A stretch of 64,000 bases of DNA from Paenibacillus macerans (GCF_023715465.1 NZ_JAMBOE010000006.1:299306-363305), one strand, 5' to 3'. Positions 33,733 to 43,113 are shown, counted from the first letter of the stretch. Numbers and translations: made by a program. The notes: a model not told the origin generated them from the sequence alone.

Positions 33733-35634
33733 ATGTCGTTAGAAAGCGTTGGAATTAGTATGAAAAGGGTAGCTGTATTTTTATTTTATGATAAAGACGG
33801 AATAGTGGATGACTATATTCCAGTTATGTTGGAAGATTTAAAGAGGAATGTAGACCGGCTTGTTGTTGTCTGCAATGGGAAATTGACGATTGATGGTCGT
33901 CAGAAGTTTGAAAAAATCACTGAAGATATTATAGTGAGAGAGAATAAAGGGTTTGATGTTTGGGCGTACAAAGAAGGAATAGAGTATATCGGATGGGATG
34001 ACCTTTCATACTATGATGAACTAGTGTTGATAAACTATACAATGTTCGGACCTTTCTACCCATTCAGTGAAATGTTCAATGAAATGAGCAGAAGAAATAT
34101 TGATTTTTGGGGGATAACCAAGCATTACGGGACGGAAGATGATTGGACTGGTGGGCATATGAAATACGGATATATCCCCGATTTCATTCAATCATTTTTT
34201 ATTGTTATAAGAAAAAAGATGCATAGCAGCTTTGAGTTTAAACGGTATTGGGACAAGATGAGACCAATAGGCTCATACATTGAATCAATGGCATTTCATG
34301 AGGGTATTTTCACAAAGGATTTTTCTGACAGTGGGTTTTCTTGTGATGTATATATAGATACAGATGATCTTAAAGAACATACACAAGCGCCAACTACTTA
34401 CACTCCGTTAGAATTATTAAAGAGAAGATGCCCGATTGTGAAACGGAAGGTATTTTTTGATTATTATTCTTTCTATCTCCAGTTTAATACAGGTGAAGTA
34501 GGAGTAGAAACTTACGAGTATATAAGGAAAAACTTAGATTATAATATCGATCTGATATGGGACAATATCCTCAGAACTAGCAATCAAGCAGATATTAAGA
34601 AAAACATGCAATTAAACTACGTTCTACCTTTGAATTTTAGTAATTATAAAGAAAACAAGGATAGAAAAATAGCATTAATTATGCACTTATACTTTGAGGA
34701 TTTGCTAGTTGAGTGTCTGGAATATGCTAAGTCTATTACTGCTGATTCCGATGTCTATATAACTACTGATACTGAGAGGAAAAGGGAAGCGATTCTTCGG
34801 GTATTTAATGAGTTGGATTGCAATAAATTGGAAGTTAGAGTGATCGAAAATCGAGGTAGAGATGTCTCCTCCCTTCTGGTAGGGTGTAAAGATATATTAA
34901 TGAATTATGATTATGTATGTTTTGCCCATGATAAGAAGACAACCCAAATTAAGCCGTATAGTGTAGGTACATCTTTCATGTACAAGTGTTTTGAAAATGT
35001 ACTTGGAAGCAAAGAGTATGTAGCGAATATTATTAATACATTTGAAGAGAACCCTAGACTAGGATTGCTAACCCCCCCGCCTCCTAATCATGGTGTATAC
35101 TATTCTACAATTGGATTAGAGTGGTCTAATAATTTTAATAATACAAAGCGATTGTTAGAGAAACTTGGAATGGATCAAATACCATTAGATATAACTAAAG
35201 AACCTATCGCACCTCTTGGTACAATGTTTTGGTTTAGACCTAAAGCATTAAAAGCACTCATTGAATACGATTGGAAGTATGAAGACTTTCCAAAAGAGCC
35301 AAATGATATGGACGGAACTCTTTTGCATGCAATTGAAAGAGTATACCCATTTATAGTGCAACATGAGGGATATTATCCAGGGTGGGTTATGTCAGATAAA
35401 TTAGCAAGAATTGAAATTACCAATTTGAATTATATGTTAAGAGAAATAAACTTGGCTCTATTTGAAAACGGTATGTATCGATATCAACCTCTTAGTGAAA
35501 TTGTAACCGGTATTAGAAAAACGATTGGTAGGAAGAAATCCATAAAGTATTTGGTTAAATCTACACTGCGTAAACATCTACCGCCAAGGGTCGTTAATAG
35601 ATTGAAAGCTATCAAAAAGGCTTTATTTAGGTAG
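33733..35634 (+). CDS. rhamnan synthesis F (RgpF) family glycosyltransferase
   Basis: A 633-aa protein. ATG 33733 is preferred because AAAGGG ends 8 nt before it; a TTG at 33706 and ATG 33760 are alternatives. The first 250 residues contain VAVFLFYDKDGIVDDYIPVML, RENKGFDVWAYKEGIEYIGW and NYTMFGPFYPFSEMF. The second half starts KIALIMHLYFEDLLVECLEYA and contains RVIENRGRDVSSLLVG and PLGTMFWFRPKALKAL, the RgpF pattern of streptococcal rhamnose-glucose polysaccharide synthesis. It probably transfers rhamnose, made by the adjacent rml genes, in the cytoplasm before export. Confidence 0.85.
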   Translation: MSLESVGISMKRVAVFLFYDKDGIVDDYIPVMLEDLKRNVDRLVVVCNGKLTIDGRQKFEKITEDIIVRENKGFDVWAYKEGIEYIGWDDLSYYDELVLINYTMFGPFYPFSEMFNEMSRRNIDFWGITKHYGTEDDWTGGHMKYGYIPDFIQSFFIVIRKKMHSSFEFKRYWDKMRPIGSYIESMAFHEGIFTKDFSDSGFSCDVYIDTDDLKEHTQAPTTYTPLELLKRRCPIVKRKVFFDYYSFYLQFNTGEVGVETYEYIRKNLDYNIDLIWDNILRTSNQADIKKNMQLNYVLPLNFSNYKENKDRKIALIMHLYFEDLLVECLEYAKSITADSDVYITTDTERKREAILRVFNELDCNKLEVRVIENRGRDVSSLLVGCKDILMNYDYVCFAHDKKTTQIKPYSVGTSFMYKCFENVLGSKEYVANIINTFEENPRLGLLTPPPPNHGVYYSTIGLEWSNNFNNTKRLLEKLGMDQIPLDITKEPIAPLGTMFWFRPKALKALIEYDWKYEDFPKEPNDMDGTLLHAIERVYPFIVQHEGYYPGWVMSDKLARIEITNLNYMLREINLALFENGMYRYQPLSEIVTGIRKTIGRKKSIKYLVKSTLRKHLPPRVVNRLKAIKKALFR

Positions 35635-35674
35635 AAAATAACGGTCAGTAAGAGAAAGGCGAGGAGTTAATTTA

Positions 35675-37093
35675 ATGGTATTCAGCTCATCTATCTTTTT
35701 GTTTTGTTTTCTGCCACTTGTTTTGATTGGTTACTTTTTATTAAAAATAGAATACCGCAACGCATTTCTGTTGCTGGCAAGTTTATTTTTTTATGCTTGG
35801 GGCGAACCCAAGTTTGTATTCGTAATTATACTCTCGATCCTCATTAACTATATTTTTGGGCTCCTCATAAACTTATGTAGATCTAAATTTAATATTACAA
35901 TTTGTAGGTTAACCATGATTATTGGGGTTCTTGCAAACTGTGGTCTGTTGTTTTATTTTAAGTATTTTGATTTTTTTATTTCTAGTTTGAATAGTGTTAC
36001 AGGTCTGAGCTTTGAATTACAACATATTGTACTACCCATTGGGATTTCCTTCTTCACCTTTCAAGGACTTTCATACGTAATAGATGTATATCTTCAAAAA
36101 GTAAACGTGCAGAAGAATTTATTGAAATTCGCTTTGTTTAAATCATTTTTTCCACAATTAATTGCCGGTCCGATTGTTAGATATGTTGACGTGGACGAGC
36201 AAATCGATAATCGAGTTACTACAGTGGATGATTTTGCGTATGGTGTTAGACGTTTTGTAATAGGATTAGGTAAAAAGGTCATTATTGCAAATACGTTGGG
36301 CCAAGTGGCAGATAATATATTCAATTTACCGTATTATCAGAATTCAATGTCAACAGCTTGGGTAGGGGCAATTTGTTACACACTGCAAATTTACTTTGAT
36401 TTTTCTGGATATTCAGATATGGCAATAGGACTTGCACGAATGTTTGGATTTAAATTTAAAGAGAACTTTGATTTCCCGTATGTTTCTAAATCTGTAACTG
36501 AATTCTGGAGAAGATGGCATATTTCACTGTCATCTTGGTTTAGAGATTATTTGTATATCCCATTAGGTGGGAATAGAAAAGGCAACGTTTATTTTAATTT
36601 ATTGATTGTATTTCTTGTCACGGGATTATGGCATGGGGCCGCCTGGAATTTTGTGATTTGGGGTTTGTGGCATGGTATCTTCCTTATAATTGAACGCGTA
36701 CTTAAACGAACTAATATTAAGATAAAAATCCCTAAAATTTTGACATGGATTTACACTATGTTAATTGTAGTTGTTGGATGGGTATTATTTAGGGCATCGG
36801 ACCTTAGCTATGCTATCAATTATCTTAAAATTATGTTCGGTATTACACATCCTTATGATGTAGGGTTTACTGTTTGGTACTACTTGGATCCAATGGTAAT
36901 AACAATGATAATTATTGCATGCATTGCCTCCTTACCTATTTCCAAGTATGTACGAGAAAATGTCGGAGCCTATGAAGATCATAACGGATTTAGTTTATTG
37001 TTTCAAAACGCTTATGTTGCCATATTGCTGGTGATATGTATTATGTTTATAGCTACATCAACCTACAACCCGTTTATATATTTTAGATTCTAA
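35675..37093 (+). CDS. MBOAT-family O-acyltransferase (AlgI-like)
   Basis: A 472-aa membrane protein with about eleven hydrophobic segments, starting at ATG after GAGGAGTTAATTT. Motifs: MVFSSSIFLFCFLPLVLIGYF, LPIGISFFTFQGLSYVIDVY, SVTEFWRRWHISLSSWFRDY and LWHGAAWNFVIWGLWHG, whose His is the catalytic residue of MBOAT enzymes. AlgI-type proteins pass acetyl groups across the membrane for polysaccharide acetylation. The next gene, 12 bp on, encodes the likely AlgJ/AlgX-type partner, so the pair should O-acetylate the glycan outside the cell. Confidence 0.9.
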   Translation: MVFSSSIFLFCFLPLVLIGYFLLKIEYRNAFLLLASLFFYAWGEPKFVFVIILSILINYIFGLLINLCRSKFNITICRLTMIIGVLANCGLLFYFKYFDFFISSLNSVTGLSFELQHIVLPIGISFFTFQGLSYVIDVYLQKVNVQKNLLKFALFKSFFPQLIAGPIVRYVDVDEQIDNRVTTVDDFAYGVRRFVIGLGKKVIIANTLGQVADNIFNLPYYQNSMSTAWVGAICYTLQIYFDFSGYSDMAIGLARMFGFKFKENFDFPYVSKSVTEFWRRWHISLSSWFRDYLYIPLGGNRKGNVYFNLLIVFLVTGLWHGAAWNFVIWGLWHGIFLIIERVLKRTNIKIKIPKILTWIYTMLIVVVGWVLFRASDLSYAINYLKIMFGITHPYDVGFTVWYYLDPMVITMIIIACIASLPISKYVRENVGAYEDHNGFSLLFQNAYVAILLVICIMFIATSTYNPFIYFRF

Positions 37094-37105
37094 GGAGTTA
37101 TGGAG

Positions 37106-38644
37106 ATGAAGGCGCATAAAGTGTTTAATGTAGTAATAGCTATTATATTTTTATTAGCTATATCCCTTCCTTTAGTTATGGTTAATAAAACTCAAGGGAG
37201 AGTCTCTGTTGCAGAAAATAGAGTCCTGGCTAAATTTCCTGATTTCACTTTGGGAGATGGAAAACTAAATACTCATTTTATCAAGGAATTTGAAGCTTGG
37301 TTTAATGATAATTTAGGTTTTAGGGATAAATTTGTTCAAGAAAATACCAAAATACAATATAATTTGTTTGGAAGATTAACTAAGGCGGATACATTAGTTG
37401 GAAAAAATGAATGGCTGTATTATGTAACTCCTGAGATTATTGCTGATTATCAACATTTGAACCTACCTTCTGATCAGCAGTTGAAAGAATGGGGGGATTC
37501 ACTTGAGAAAACAAACAACTATTTAAAAGGAAAAGAAATACCTTTTATAGTTATGCTTAATCCTGATAAAAAAACAATTTATCCTGAAAATTACCCTGAC
37601 ACAATCTTAAAAGTGGGGGATATTTCTAGGTCGGATTTGATTGATAACTACTTCAAAAAAAATACAAACCTTGATTACTTTACTCCAAAAGATCAATTAT
37701 TAAAGGCCAAAAGTAAAGCTACTGTTTATTCGCCTAGATATGATAACGGACACTGGAATAATTATGGAGCGTTTATTGGATATACAGAATTGATGAAGAG
37801 AGTCCGTAAGTATTACCCGGATATAAAGGTCATTTCCTGGAAAGACTTCGATATCTCTGAGTATCAAAGAGAAAATATTGTATACAATGCTATTTCTTTT
37901 CCAGAAACAGATTATGCATTTAATTATAAAGAGAAACGATTGGCCCATGAAACATCTGGCGTGCTGGATAATCTAAACCTTTCGACAACTATGATGGCTG
38001 TTTCTTATAAAAATAGTAACAGTAAACTACCGAGAGCCCTTATTTTAGGCGATAGCTATCTTTATGGCTTTATGACACCAAATTTAGCGGAAAGCTTTTC
38101 TGAAACATATTTTATATATTCCGACAACATTAACCGAATTAAGGATTTTGTAGAAATATTTAATCCGGATATTGTTATTTATGAAAATGTTGAGAGAAGT
38201 TTTGAAAAAACAATGAATATTTTATCAACATCTACTGAATTTATGGAATATGAACCTTTTAAAAATTTGCCTGTAATTAGTACTACGAACCCAATGTGGC
38301 TTGATTATTTTAATAATGAACTTGTTCAGAATCAAGAAAATGTAATTCTTGATAAAACTAGTGGCACAGTAAGTTTGAATGGTTGGGCGATAGATCCAAG
38401 GGCTAATGATGTTGCCAACAGTATATTCTTGAAAATTGGCGATAAATATTACCCTGGTTCATATGGTGAGTCTCGTACTAGTGTTTCAGAATATTTTAAA
38501 AATACTAATCTGACTAACTCTGGATTTACATTTAATGTAAATGCCGAAGAGTTAATTAAAGCTGGTAAAATTAGTTTTATAATCATATCTAAGGATAAAA
38601 CATATCAATATGCGCCAGTTGAATATAAGGTTGTCACAAAATAA
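37106..38644 (+). CDS. AlgJ/AlgX-like SGNH O-acetyltransferase partner of the MBOAT
   Basis: A 512-aa protein. ATG 37106 is chosen 8 nt after AAGGAG; ATG 37100 is too close. An N-terminal membrane anchor (VFNVVIAIIFLLAISLPLVMV) is followed by an outward-facing domain. VSVAENRVLAKFP and FEAWFNDNLGFRDKF are typical of AlgJ/AlgX. The catalytic motifs are YDNGHWNNYGAF (His) and LILGDSYLYGFM (Gly-Asp-Ser, SGNH). The last ~130 residues form a beta-rich extra domain (DKTSGTVSLNGWAIDPRANDVANSIF), possibly carbohydrate-binding. It should accept acetyl from the MBOAT protein and place it on the polysaccharide. The gene ends the AT-rich block with a strong terminator. Confidence 0.85.
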   Translation: MKAHKVFNVVIAIIFLLAISLPLVMVNKTQGRVSVAENRVLAKFPDFTLGDGKLNTHFIKEFEAWFNDNLGFRDKFVQENTKIQYNLFGRLTKADTLVGKNEWLYYVTPEIIADYQHLNLPSDQQLKEWGDSLEKTNNYLKGKEIPFIVMLNPDKKTIYPENYPDTILKVGDISRSDLIDNYFKKNTNLDYFTPKDQLLKAKSKATVYSPRYDNGHWNNYGAFIGYTELMKRVRKYYPDIKVISWKDFDISEYQRENIVYNAISFPETDYAFNYKEKRLAHETSGVLDNLNLSTTMMAVSYKNSNSKLPRALILGDSYLYGFMTPNLAESFSETYFIYSDNINRIKDFVEIFNPDIVIYENVERSFEKTMNILSTSTEFMEYEPFKNLPVISTTNPMWLDYFNNELVQNQENVILDKTSGTVSLNGWAIDPRANDVANSIFLKIGDKYYPGSYGESRTSVSEYFKNTNLTNSGFTFNVNAEELIKAGKISFIIISKDKTYQYAPVEYKVVTK

Positions 38645-38655
38645 CCGTTAACCAC

Positions 38656-38690
38656 AAAATGCCTGGGAAACCAGGCATTTTTGCTTTTTT
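38656..38690 (+). terminator. strong terminator at end of the AT-rich block
   Basis: A perfect 11-bp stem AAAATGCCTGG/CCAGGCATTTT with a GAAA tetraloop (38667-38670), then TTTTTGCTTTTTT. It ends the rmlA-to-AlgJ operon. Confidence 0.9.
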
Positions 38691-38804
38691 AATCAAGATC
38701 TACACCTTGGCCCAATATTATCACCCCGATCGTTTTTTCGAATATCTATGTGGTGAAATATTTATGAGATGAAGCTATGCTTCACCAGGAGGAGGTCTCT
38801 TCTT

Positions 38805-39827
38805 GTGAAACTACTAGTCACAGGCGGTGCCGGATTTATCGGCAGTAACTTAGTATTATATATGCTGAAGCAGCATCCAGATTGCCGAATCGTAAATGTA
38901 GACGCGCTCAGCTATGCGGGGAACCTGGAAAACCTGAAATCGATGGAAGGTAACCCAAACCATACTTTCGTGAAGGCGGATATTACGGATGCTGAAGCGA
39001 TGGGTGATTTGATTGGCCAAGGTGTTGACGTTATTGTCAACGTTGCGGCAGAATCGCATGTAGATCGGAGCATTTTAGAGCCGGATGTTTTTGTGAAGAC
39101 GAATGTGCTGGGGACTCAGATACTGCTCGACGCGGCAAAAAAGCATAGGGTTAAAAAATATATCCAAGTTTCCACGGATGAAGTCTACGGATCTTTGGGA
39201 GAAACGGGGTTGTTTACTGAGGAAACGCCACTGGTGCCGAATAGCCCGTACTCAGCGAGCAAGGCCGGCGGGGATTTATTGGTGCGCGCGTATCATGAAA
39301 CCTTTGGGCTGTCAGTAAACATTACGCGCTGCTCGAACAACTACGGTCCGTATCAGTTTCCGGAAAAATTGATCCCCCTTATGATTTCCAAAGCATTGGC
39401 TGACGAAGCGCTGCCGGTGTACGGCGATGGGTTGAATATACGCGACTGGTTGTTTGTTGAGGACCATTGTAGCGCAATAGATCTGGTGATTCACAAAGGC
39501 CGGAATGGCGAAGTGTATAACATTGGCGGAAACAACGAGCGGACGAATCTGCATATTGTGCAGACGATTTTGGAACTGCTCGGCAAACCGGAGTCCTTGA
39601 TTAAGCACGTGCAGGACCGCCCAGGGCATGATCGTCGTTATGGTATCGACCCTACCAAAACCATGCGGGAGCTCGGCTGGAAGCCAAAGTATTCTTTTGA
39701 AACCGGGATTAAAGAAACGATTCGCTGGTACTTGGACAATAAAGAATGGTGGATGCGGATTCAATCGGGTGCGTATCAAGAGTATTATGCCAATCAGTAT
39801 GGCAACCGTCTGGGTGAGCGCTTATGA
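38805..39827 (+). CDS. rmlB: dTDP-glucose 4,6-dehydratase (copy 2)
   Basis: A 340-aa enzyme with the same reaction as copy 1. GTG 38805 is chosen after AGGAGGAGG; a 12-codon upstream extension lacks a site. Motifs: VTGGAGFIGSNLVLYML, STDEVYGSLG and YSASKAGGD. Composition is near genome average, unlike the AT-rich copy at 29273. The leader holds TGGTGAA (38751-38757) and TTCACCA (38781-38787) able to pair beside the ribosome binding site, with an inner GAAGC/GCTTC. Its stop overlaps rmlD copy 2 by 4 nt. Confidence 0.93.
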   Translation: MKLLVTGGAGFIGSNLVLYMLKQHPDCRIVNVDALSYAGNLENLKSMEGNPNHTFVKADITDAEAMGDLIGQGVDVIVNVAAESHVDRSILEPDVFVKTNVLGTQILLDAAKKHRVKKYIQVSTDEVYGSLGETGLFTEETPLVPNSPYSASKAGGDLLVRAYHETFGLSVNITRCSNNYGPYQFPEKLIPLMISKALADEALPVYGDGLNIRDWLFVEDHCSAIDLVIHKGRNGEVYNIGGNNERTNLHIVQTILELLGKPESLIKHVQDRPGHDRRYGIDPTKTMRELGWKPKYSFETGIKETIRWYLDNKEWWMRIQSGAYQEYYANQYGNRLGERL

Positions 39828-40699
39828 GAGTGCTCGTCACTGGGGCCGGAGGGCAGTTAGGAAAAGACGTCATACGGCTTTTTGAGCAAGCCGGGCATGA
39901 AATTCTTCCGTGTGATCGAGATTCGCTGGATATTACCGATTACGAGGTGTGTCTAGAACGTGTGCAGGAATTCAAGTCGGATGCAATCATTCACTGCGCT
40001 GCTTATACCGCCGTCGATCAAGCAGAAACCGATATTGATGCGGCTTATGCTGTCAATGCAGTAGGTACGAGAAATATGGTTGTTGCAGCGGAACAGGTCA
40101 AGGCTAAGTTTTGCTATATCAGCACGGATTACGTTTTTGATGGAACCGCAATGTCCGCTTATCAGGAGTATGACAATACGAATCCTCAAAGCATCTACGG
40201 CAAATCGAAGCGAGCGGGAGAGGTACTGGTGCAAAGCTTGTCTTCCGCCTTTTTTATCGTTCGGACTTCTTGGGTATACGGGCTGCATGGCCATAATTTT
40301 GTGAAAACGATGTTGAAGCTTGGTCAAGAGAAGCCAGTGCTTAATGTGGTGAATGACCAAAAAGGGTCCCCTACCTACACGGTCGATTTAGCAGCATTTC
40401 TTTTGGAACTGGTTAATACGGAAAAGTACGGGATCTACCAGGCTTCAAACGCAGGGGAATGTACATGGTTTGAGTTTGCCCAAGCGATTTTTGCGGAAGC
40501 TGAAAGTATTTGGGGGCAAGTTTATCCGGTTCGTTTAGAGCCTTGCACAACGGAACAATTTCCGCGTCCGGCTCCGCGCCCGCAGAATTCGGTGATGGAT
40601 CACCTGTCGATCCGTACCAACGGGCTGCAGGATTTGCGGCCTTGGCGAGAGGGACTTAGGGCGTTTTTACTGGAACTCAGGGAAAGTCAAGAGAATTGA
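39824..40699 (+). CDS. rmlD: dTDP-4-dehydrorhamnose reductase (copy 2)
   Basis: A 291-aa SDR reductase with VTGAGGQLGKDVIRLF, HCAAYTAVDQAE, YISTDYVFDGTAM and YGKSKRAGE (YxxxK). It starts with ATGA overlapping the rmlB stop, so translation is coupled. No rmlA or rmlC accompany this copy, so it depends on those in the AT-rich operon or elsewhere. A palindromic hairpin follows. Confidence 0.93.
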   Translation: MRVLVTGAGGQLGKDVIRLFEQAGHEILPCDRDSLDITDYEVCLERVQEFKSDAIIHCAAYTAVDQAETDIDAAYAVNAVGTRNMVVAAEQVKAKFCYISTDYVFDGTAMSAYQEYDNTNPQSIYGKSKRAGEVLVQSLSSAFFIVRTSWVYGLHGHNFVKTMLKLGQEKPVLNVVNDQKGSPTYTVDLAAFLLELVNTEKYGIYQASNAGECTWFEFAQAIFAEAESIWGQVYPVRLEPCTTEQFPRPAPRPQNSVMDHLSIRTNGLQDLRPWREGLRAFLLELRESQEN

Positions 40700-40726
40700 T
40701 TCGTTTCGCGTTATAGATGTGTTATG

Positions 40727-40752
40727 TATCGTCCGCCGCTTGGCGGACGATA
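40727..40752. terminator. perfect hairpin between convergent rmlD and acyltransferase genes
   Basis: TATCGTCCGCC pairs perfectly with GGCGGACGATA around a 4-nt loop. The downstream T tract on the plus strand is weak (GCGTATTTT). It sits between convergent genes and may end both transcripts. Confidence 0.6.
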
Positions 40753-40768
40753 GCGTATTTTGCCGATA

Positions 40769-41893
40769 CTACACCTTCCCCACCCACATCTCCCCCACCG
40801 AAATCTTCATCCGGCTGAGCCAAACGGTAAGGAACAAACTAATGGACGCGCACAGGACAAAAGAAATCACAGTTTGTGAATACACGTCCAACATATACAA
40901 ATAATCGATCGCCAAACGGCTGGTGAAACTTAAGACGAAAGCGTGCATGAGATAGGTGCCAAAGGAATACTTGCCGTACAAGGCGAGAAGTTGGGAAAAC
41001 TTCGTCGGTTTACTGGCCAGCTTCATCGCAATAGCAAAGACAAGCACGATCAAAGTGATGATGGTAATCATCATAAACGGTTTAAGCGGCGCCGTTACGT
41101 TGGCGGTGTAGAGATACGGATCGCCGGTGGAACTGCCGGTTATCCGGACGATATCGTCAACAATGAAGTAAAAGCAAACCGCCAGAGCCGCGATGGCTAC
41201 GTATTTGGTTTTATCGACAAATTTCTTCCACGTTTCGTAATACAGCCCCGCCAGACCGCCCAGCATAAAATAAAACATCCAGAACAGGAAGTTCCGGTCC
41301 AGATAGTCAAAAATAAAGGCGAGCTGTGGATTGTCCGAGGCGATCATGCCTTTGGACAAGGCATGGACCAGAATGAGATTCACCACAAAGAAAACGGCCA
41401 CGACGAGCAGATTGATCCAGGTTTTTCTTTTTTTGGACATCAGTAATCGAAACCAGGGGAACAAAATGTAAAACGGAATAACCATCACCATAAACCACAG
41501 ATGATATGAGGCCTTCCCCGTTAGAGCGGCTTCCACCAGGTTAAGCAGCTCATTCCAGGTCGTTGATGCCGGAACGCCGCTTAAGAAGCTGACCCAAACA
41601 AAGTAAAAAACGGTCCAGGTCAAATAGGGCAGGATGATTTGCCGGAATCTTTTCCGTAAAAAGCTCAGATAGTTCAGTTTGCCGTCATAATTATAAAATA
41701 ACACCACGCCGGTAATAAAAACGAACAGCGGAACCGCAAAGCGGATGAATCCGAGGAACGTCGTCCCGGCGATGATGGATGGGGCGTTTACATCCGGCTG
41801 GTAAAAGATGCCGGCGATGACATGCTGCAGCACGACCGCCAAAAATGCAATCCCTCGTAAGATTTCGATCTCTTCCAATTTGGCTTTTTTCAA
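40769..41893 (-). CDS. acyltransferase family 3 (OafA-like) membrane protein
   Basis: A 374-aa membrane protein with about ten hydrophobic segments. It has a TTG start after GGAGGAATTCCCC. The N-terminal motif is EIEILRGIAFLAVVLQHVIAG, whose His is conserved in acyltransferase 3 proteins. The catalytic region FAVPLFVFITGVVLFYNY is also typical. Such enzymes acetylate surface glycans or lipids from the cytoplasmic side. It is transcribed opposite to the surrounding glycan genes, from its own promoter, and may add a second type of acyl group to the surface polymer. Confidence 0.85.
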   Translation of the reverse strand: MKKAKLEEIEILRGIAFLAVVLQHVIAGIFYQPDVNAPSIIAGTTFLGFIRFAVPLFVFITGVVLFYNYDGKLNYLSFLRKRFRQIILPYLTWTVFYFVWVSFLSGVPASTTWNELLNLVEAALTGKASYHLWFMVMVIPFYILFPWFRLLMSKKRKTWINLLVVAVFFVVNLILVHALSKGMIASDNPQLAFIFDYLDRNFLFWMFYFMLGGLAGLYYETWKKFVDKTKYVAIAALAVCFYFIVDDIVRITGSSTGDPYLYTANVTAPLKPFMMITIITLIVLVFAIAMKLASKPTKFSQLLALYGKYSFGTYLMHAFVLSFTSRLAIDYLYMLDVYSQTVISFVLCASISLFLTVWLSRMKISVGEMWVGKV

Positions 41894-41927
41894 GGGGAAT
41901 TCCTCCAGAAGCTTTTGTCATAAAATT

Positions 41928-41956
41928 ACCATAATGAAAAAGTCCCGCCCCGTCAA
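41928..41956 (-). promoter_or_regulatory. promoter of the acyltransferase gene
   Basis: On the minus strand TTGACG (plus 41951-41956) and TATGGT (plus 41928-41933) are 17 bp apart, 35 bp before the TTG start. Confidence 0.5.
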
Positions 41957-41983
41957 CCAAAGTGTACGTACTGTGGCCTCGTT

Positions 41984-41992
41984 TGGTATAAT
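41984..41992 (+). promoter_or_regulatory. extended -10 promoter of the first GT2 gene
   Basis: TGGTATAAT (41984-41992) combines TGn with a perfect TATAAT, 57 bp before the ATG. It matches the core found before galU and the second GT2 gene. Confidence 0.55.
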
Positions 41993-42049
41993 GAACACGC
42001 GCCACATAAATACGGCAGGAACTATGATATAAGAAAAGGAAGCTATGAA

Positions 42050-43027
42050 ATGACGTTATCCCCTACGGTTACCATACATATTGTAACTTATAACAGCGCT
42101 GAAGAAATCGAAGTTTGTCTGAATGCCGTTTTGCGGCAGACGTACGAACCTCAGAAGGTCATCGTTATCGACAATGCCTCGGCGGACGGTACAGCGGAAC
42201 GCGTACGTAAATATATCGAACGAACGGGAAGCCGGATCATTCAACTCATCCCCAATCCCTTGAATACCGGCTTTGCCCCTGCGCACAATCAGGCCATTCG
42301 CTTGACGGAGAGCGATTACGTGCTTGTCCTCAATCCGGATGTGGAGCTTGGGGCCGATTATGTGGAACGGCTAGTCGGTGAGATGGAGCGGCAACCGGAG
42401 GTCGGAAGCGCTACTGGAATGCTCCTTTTCAAGGATGCTCCCGAGATAGTGGACAGCACCGGCCTTTCCATGAACGGAATCTGGCGCGCTTTTGATCGCG
42501 GAGCGGGCGAATCGGCGGCAAGCTGGAGGGAATCCGGCGAAGCGTTTGGCGTGTCGGGTGCTGCGGCGATGTACCGGAGGGAGATGATTCGGGACATTTC
42601 GCTACAGGACGAGTTTTTTGATGAAAGCTTTTTTGCTTATAAAGAAGATATCGACGTTGCCTGGCGGGCGGGATTGCTCGGCTGGAAAGCATTCTATTGT
42701 GCCGATGCGAAGGCGACCCATGCCCGTGGTTGGAAGAAAGGTAAGCGGAGTTCACAACCGCTTTTTGTTCGCAAATTCTCCTACATTAACCGCTACAAAA
42801 TGATCTTTAAAAACCTTTTCGGCTATCAATGGTTAAAACAACTGCCGAAGCTCTTGGCCTATGAACTGGCCAGTAACGGGTATATTTTGCTAAGGGAACC
42901 GAAGGTGTTGGGAGCGTGGAAGGACTTTTTTGAGCAACTGCCTCATCTGCGGGAAAAACGAAGGGTTATTCGGGAGAAAAAACGTGCGGTTTCCAGTAAA
43001 AAGAGGCTTCCAGCGGAAAAAGAATAG
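42050..43027 (+). CDS. family 2 glycosyltransferase (rhamnosyltransferase-like) 1
   Basis: A 325-aa GT-A fold enzyme starting at ATG after AAGGAAGCTATGAA. Motifs: TIHIVTYNSAEEIEVCLNAVL, VIVIDNASADGTAE, NTGFAPAHNQAI, YVLVLNPDVE (the DxD-like site) and the acceptor-side FFAYKEDIDVAWRA. These match WbbL/RfbF-type rhamnosyltransferases. A basic C-terminal tail (REKRRVIREKKRAV) may contact the membrane. It probably adds a rhamnose to the lipid-linked glycan. Confidence 0.85.
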   Translation: MTLSPTVTIHIVTYNSAEEIEVCLNAVLRQTYEPQKVIVIDNASADGTAERVRKYIERTGSRIIQLIPNPLNTGFAPAHNQAIRLTESDYVLVLNPDVELGADYVERLVGEMERQPEVGSATGMLLFKDAPEIVDSTGLSMNGIWRAFDRGAGESAASWRESGEAFGVSGAAAMYRREMIRDISLQDEFFDESFFAYKEDIDVAWRAGLLGWKAFYCADAKATHARGWKKGKRSSQPLFVRKFSYINRYKMIFKNLFGYQWLKQLPKLLAYELASNGYILLREPKVLGAWKDFFEQLPHLREKRRVIREKKRAVSSKKRLPAEKE

Positions 43028-43086
43028 ACTTCGATATGGAAACTATCTATTTCCTGCTCGAAGCTTTAATAGCGGTTCACCCAACG

Positions 43087-43113
43087 GGATCGGTTGCCGC
43101 CGATCCTTTATTT
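43087..43113 (+). terminator. probable terminator after GT2 gene 1
   Basis: GGATCGG (43087-43093) pairs with CCGATCC (43100-43106) around a 6-nt loop, followed by TTTATTT. Confidence 0.5.
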
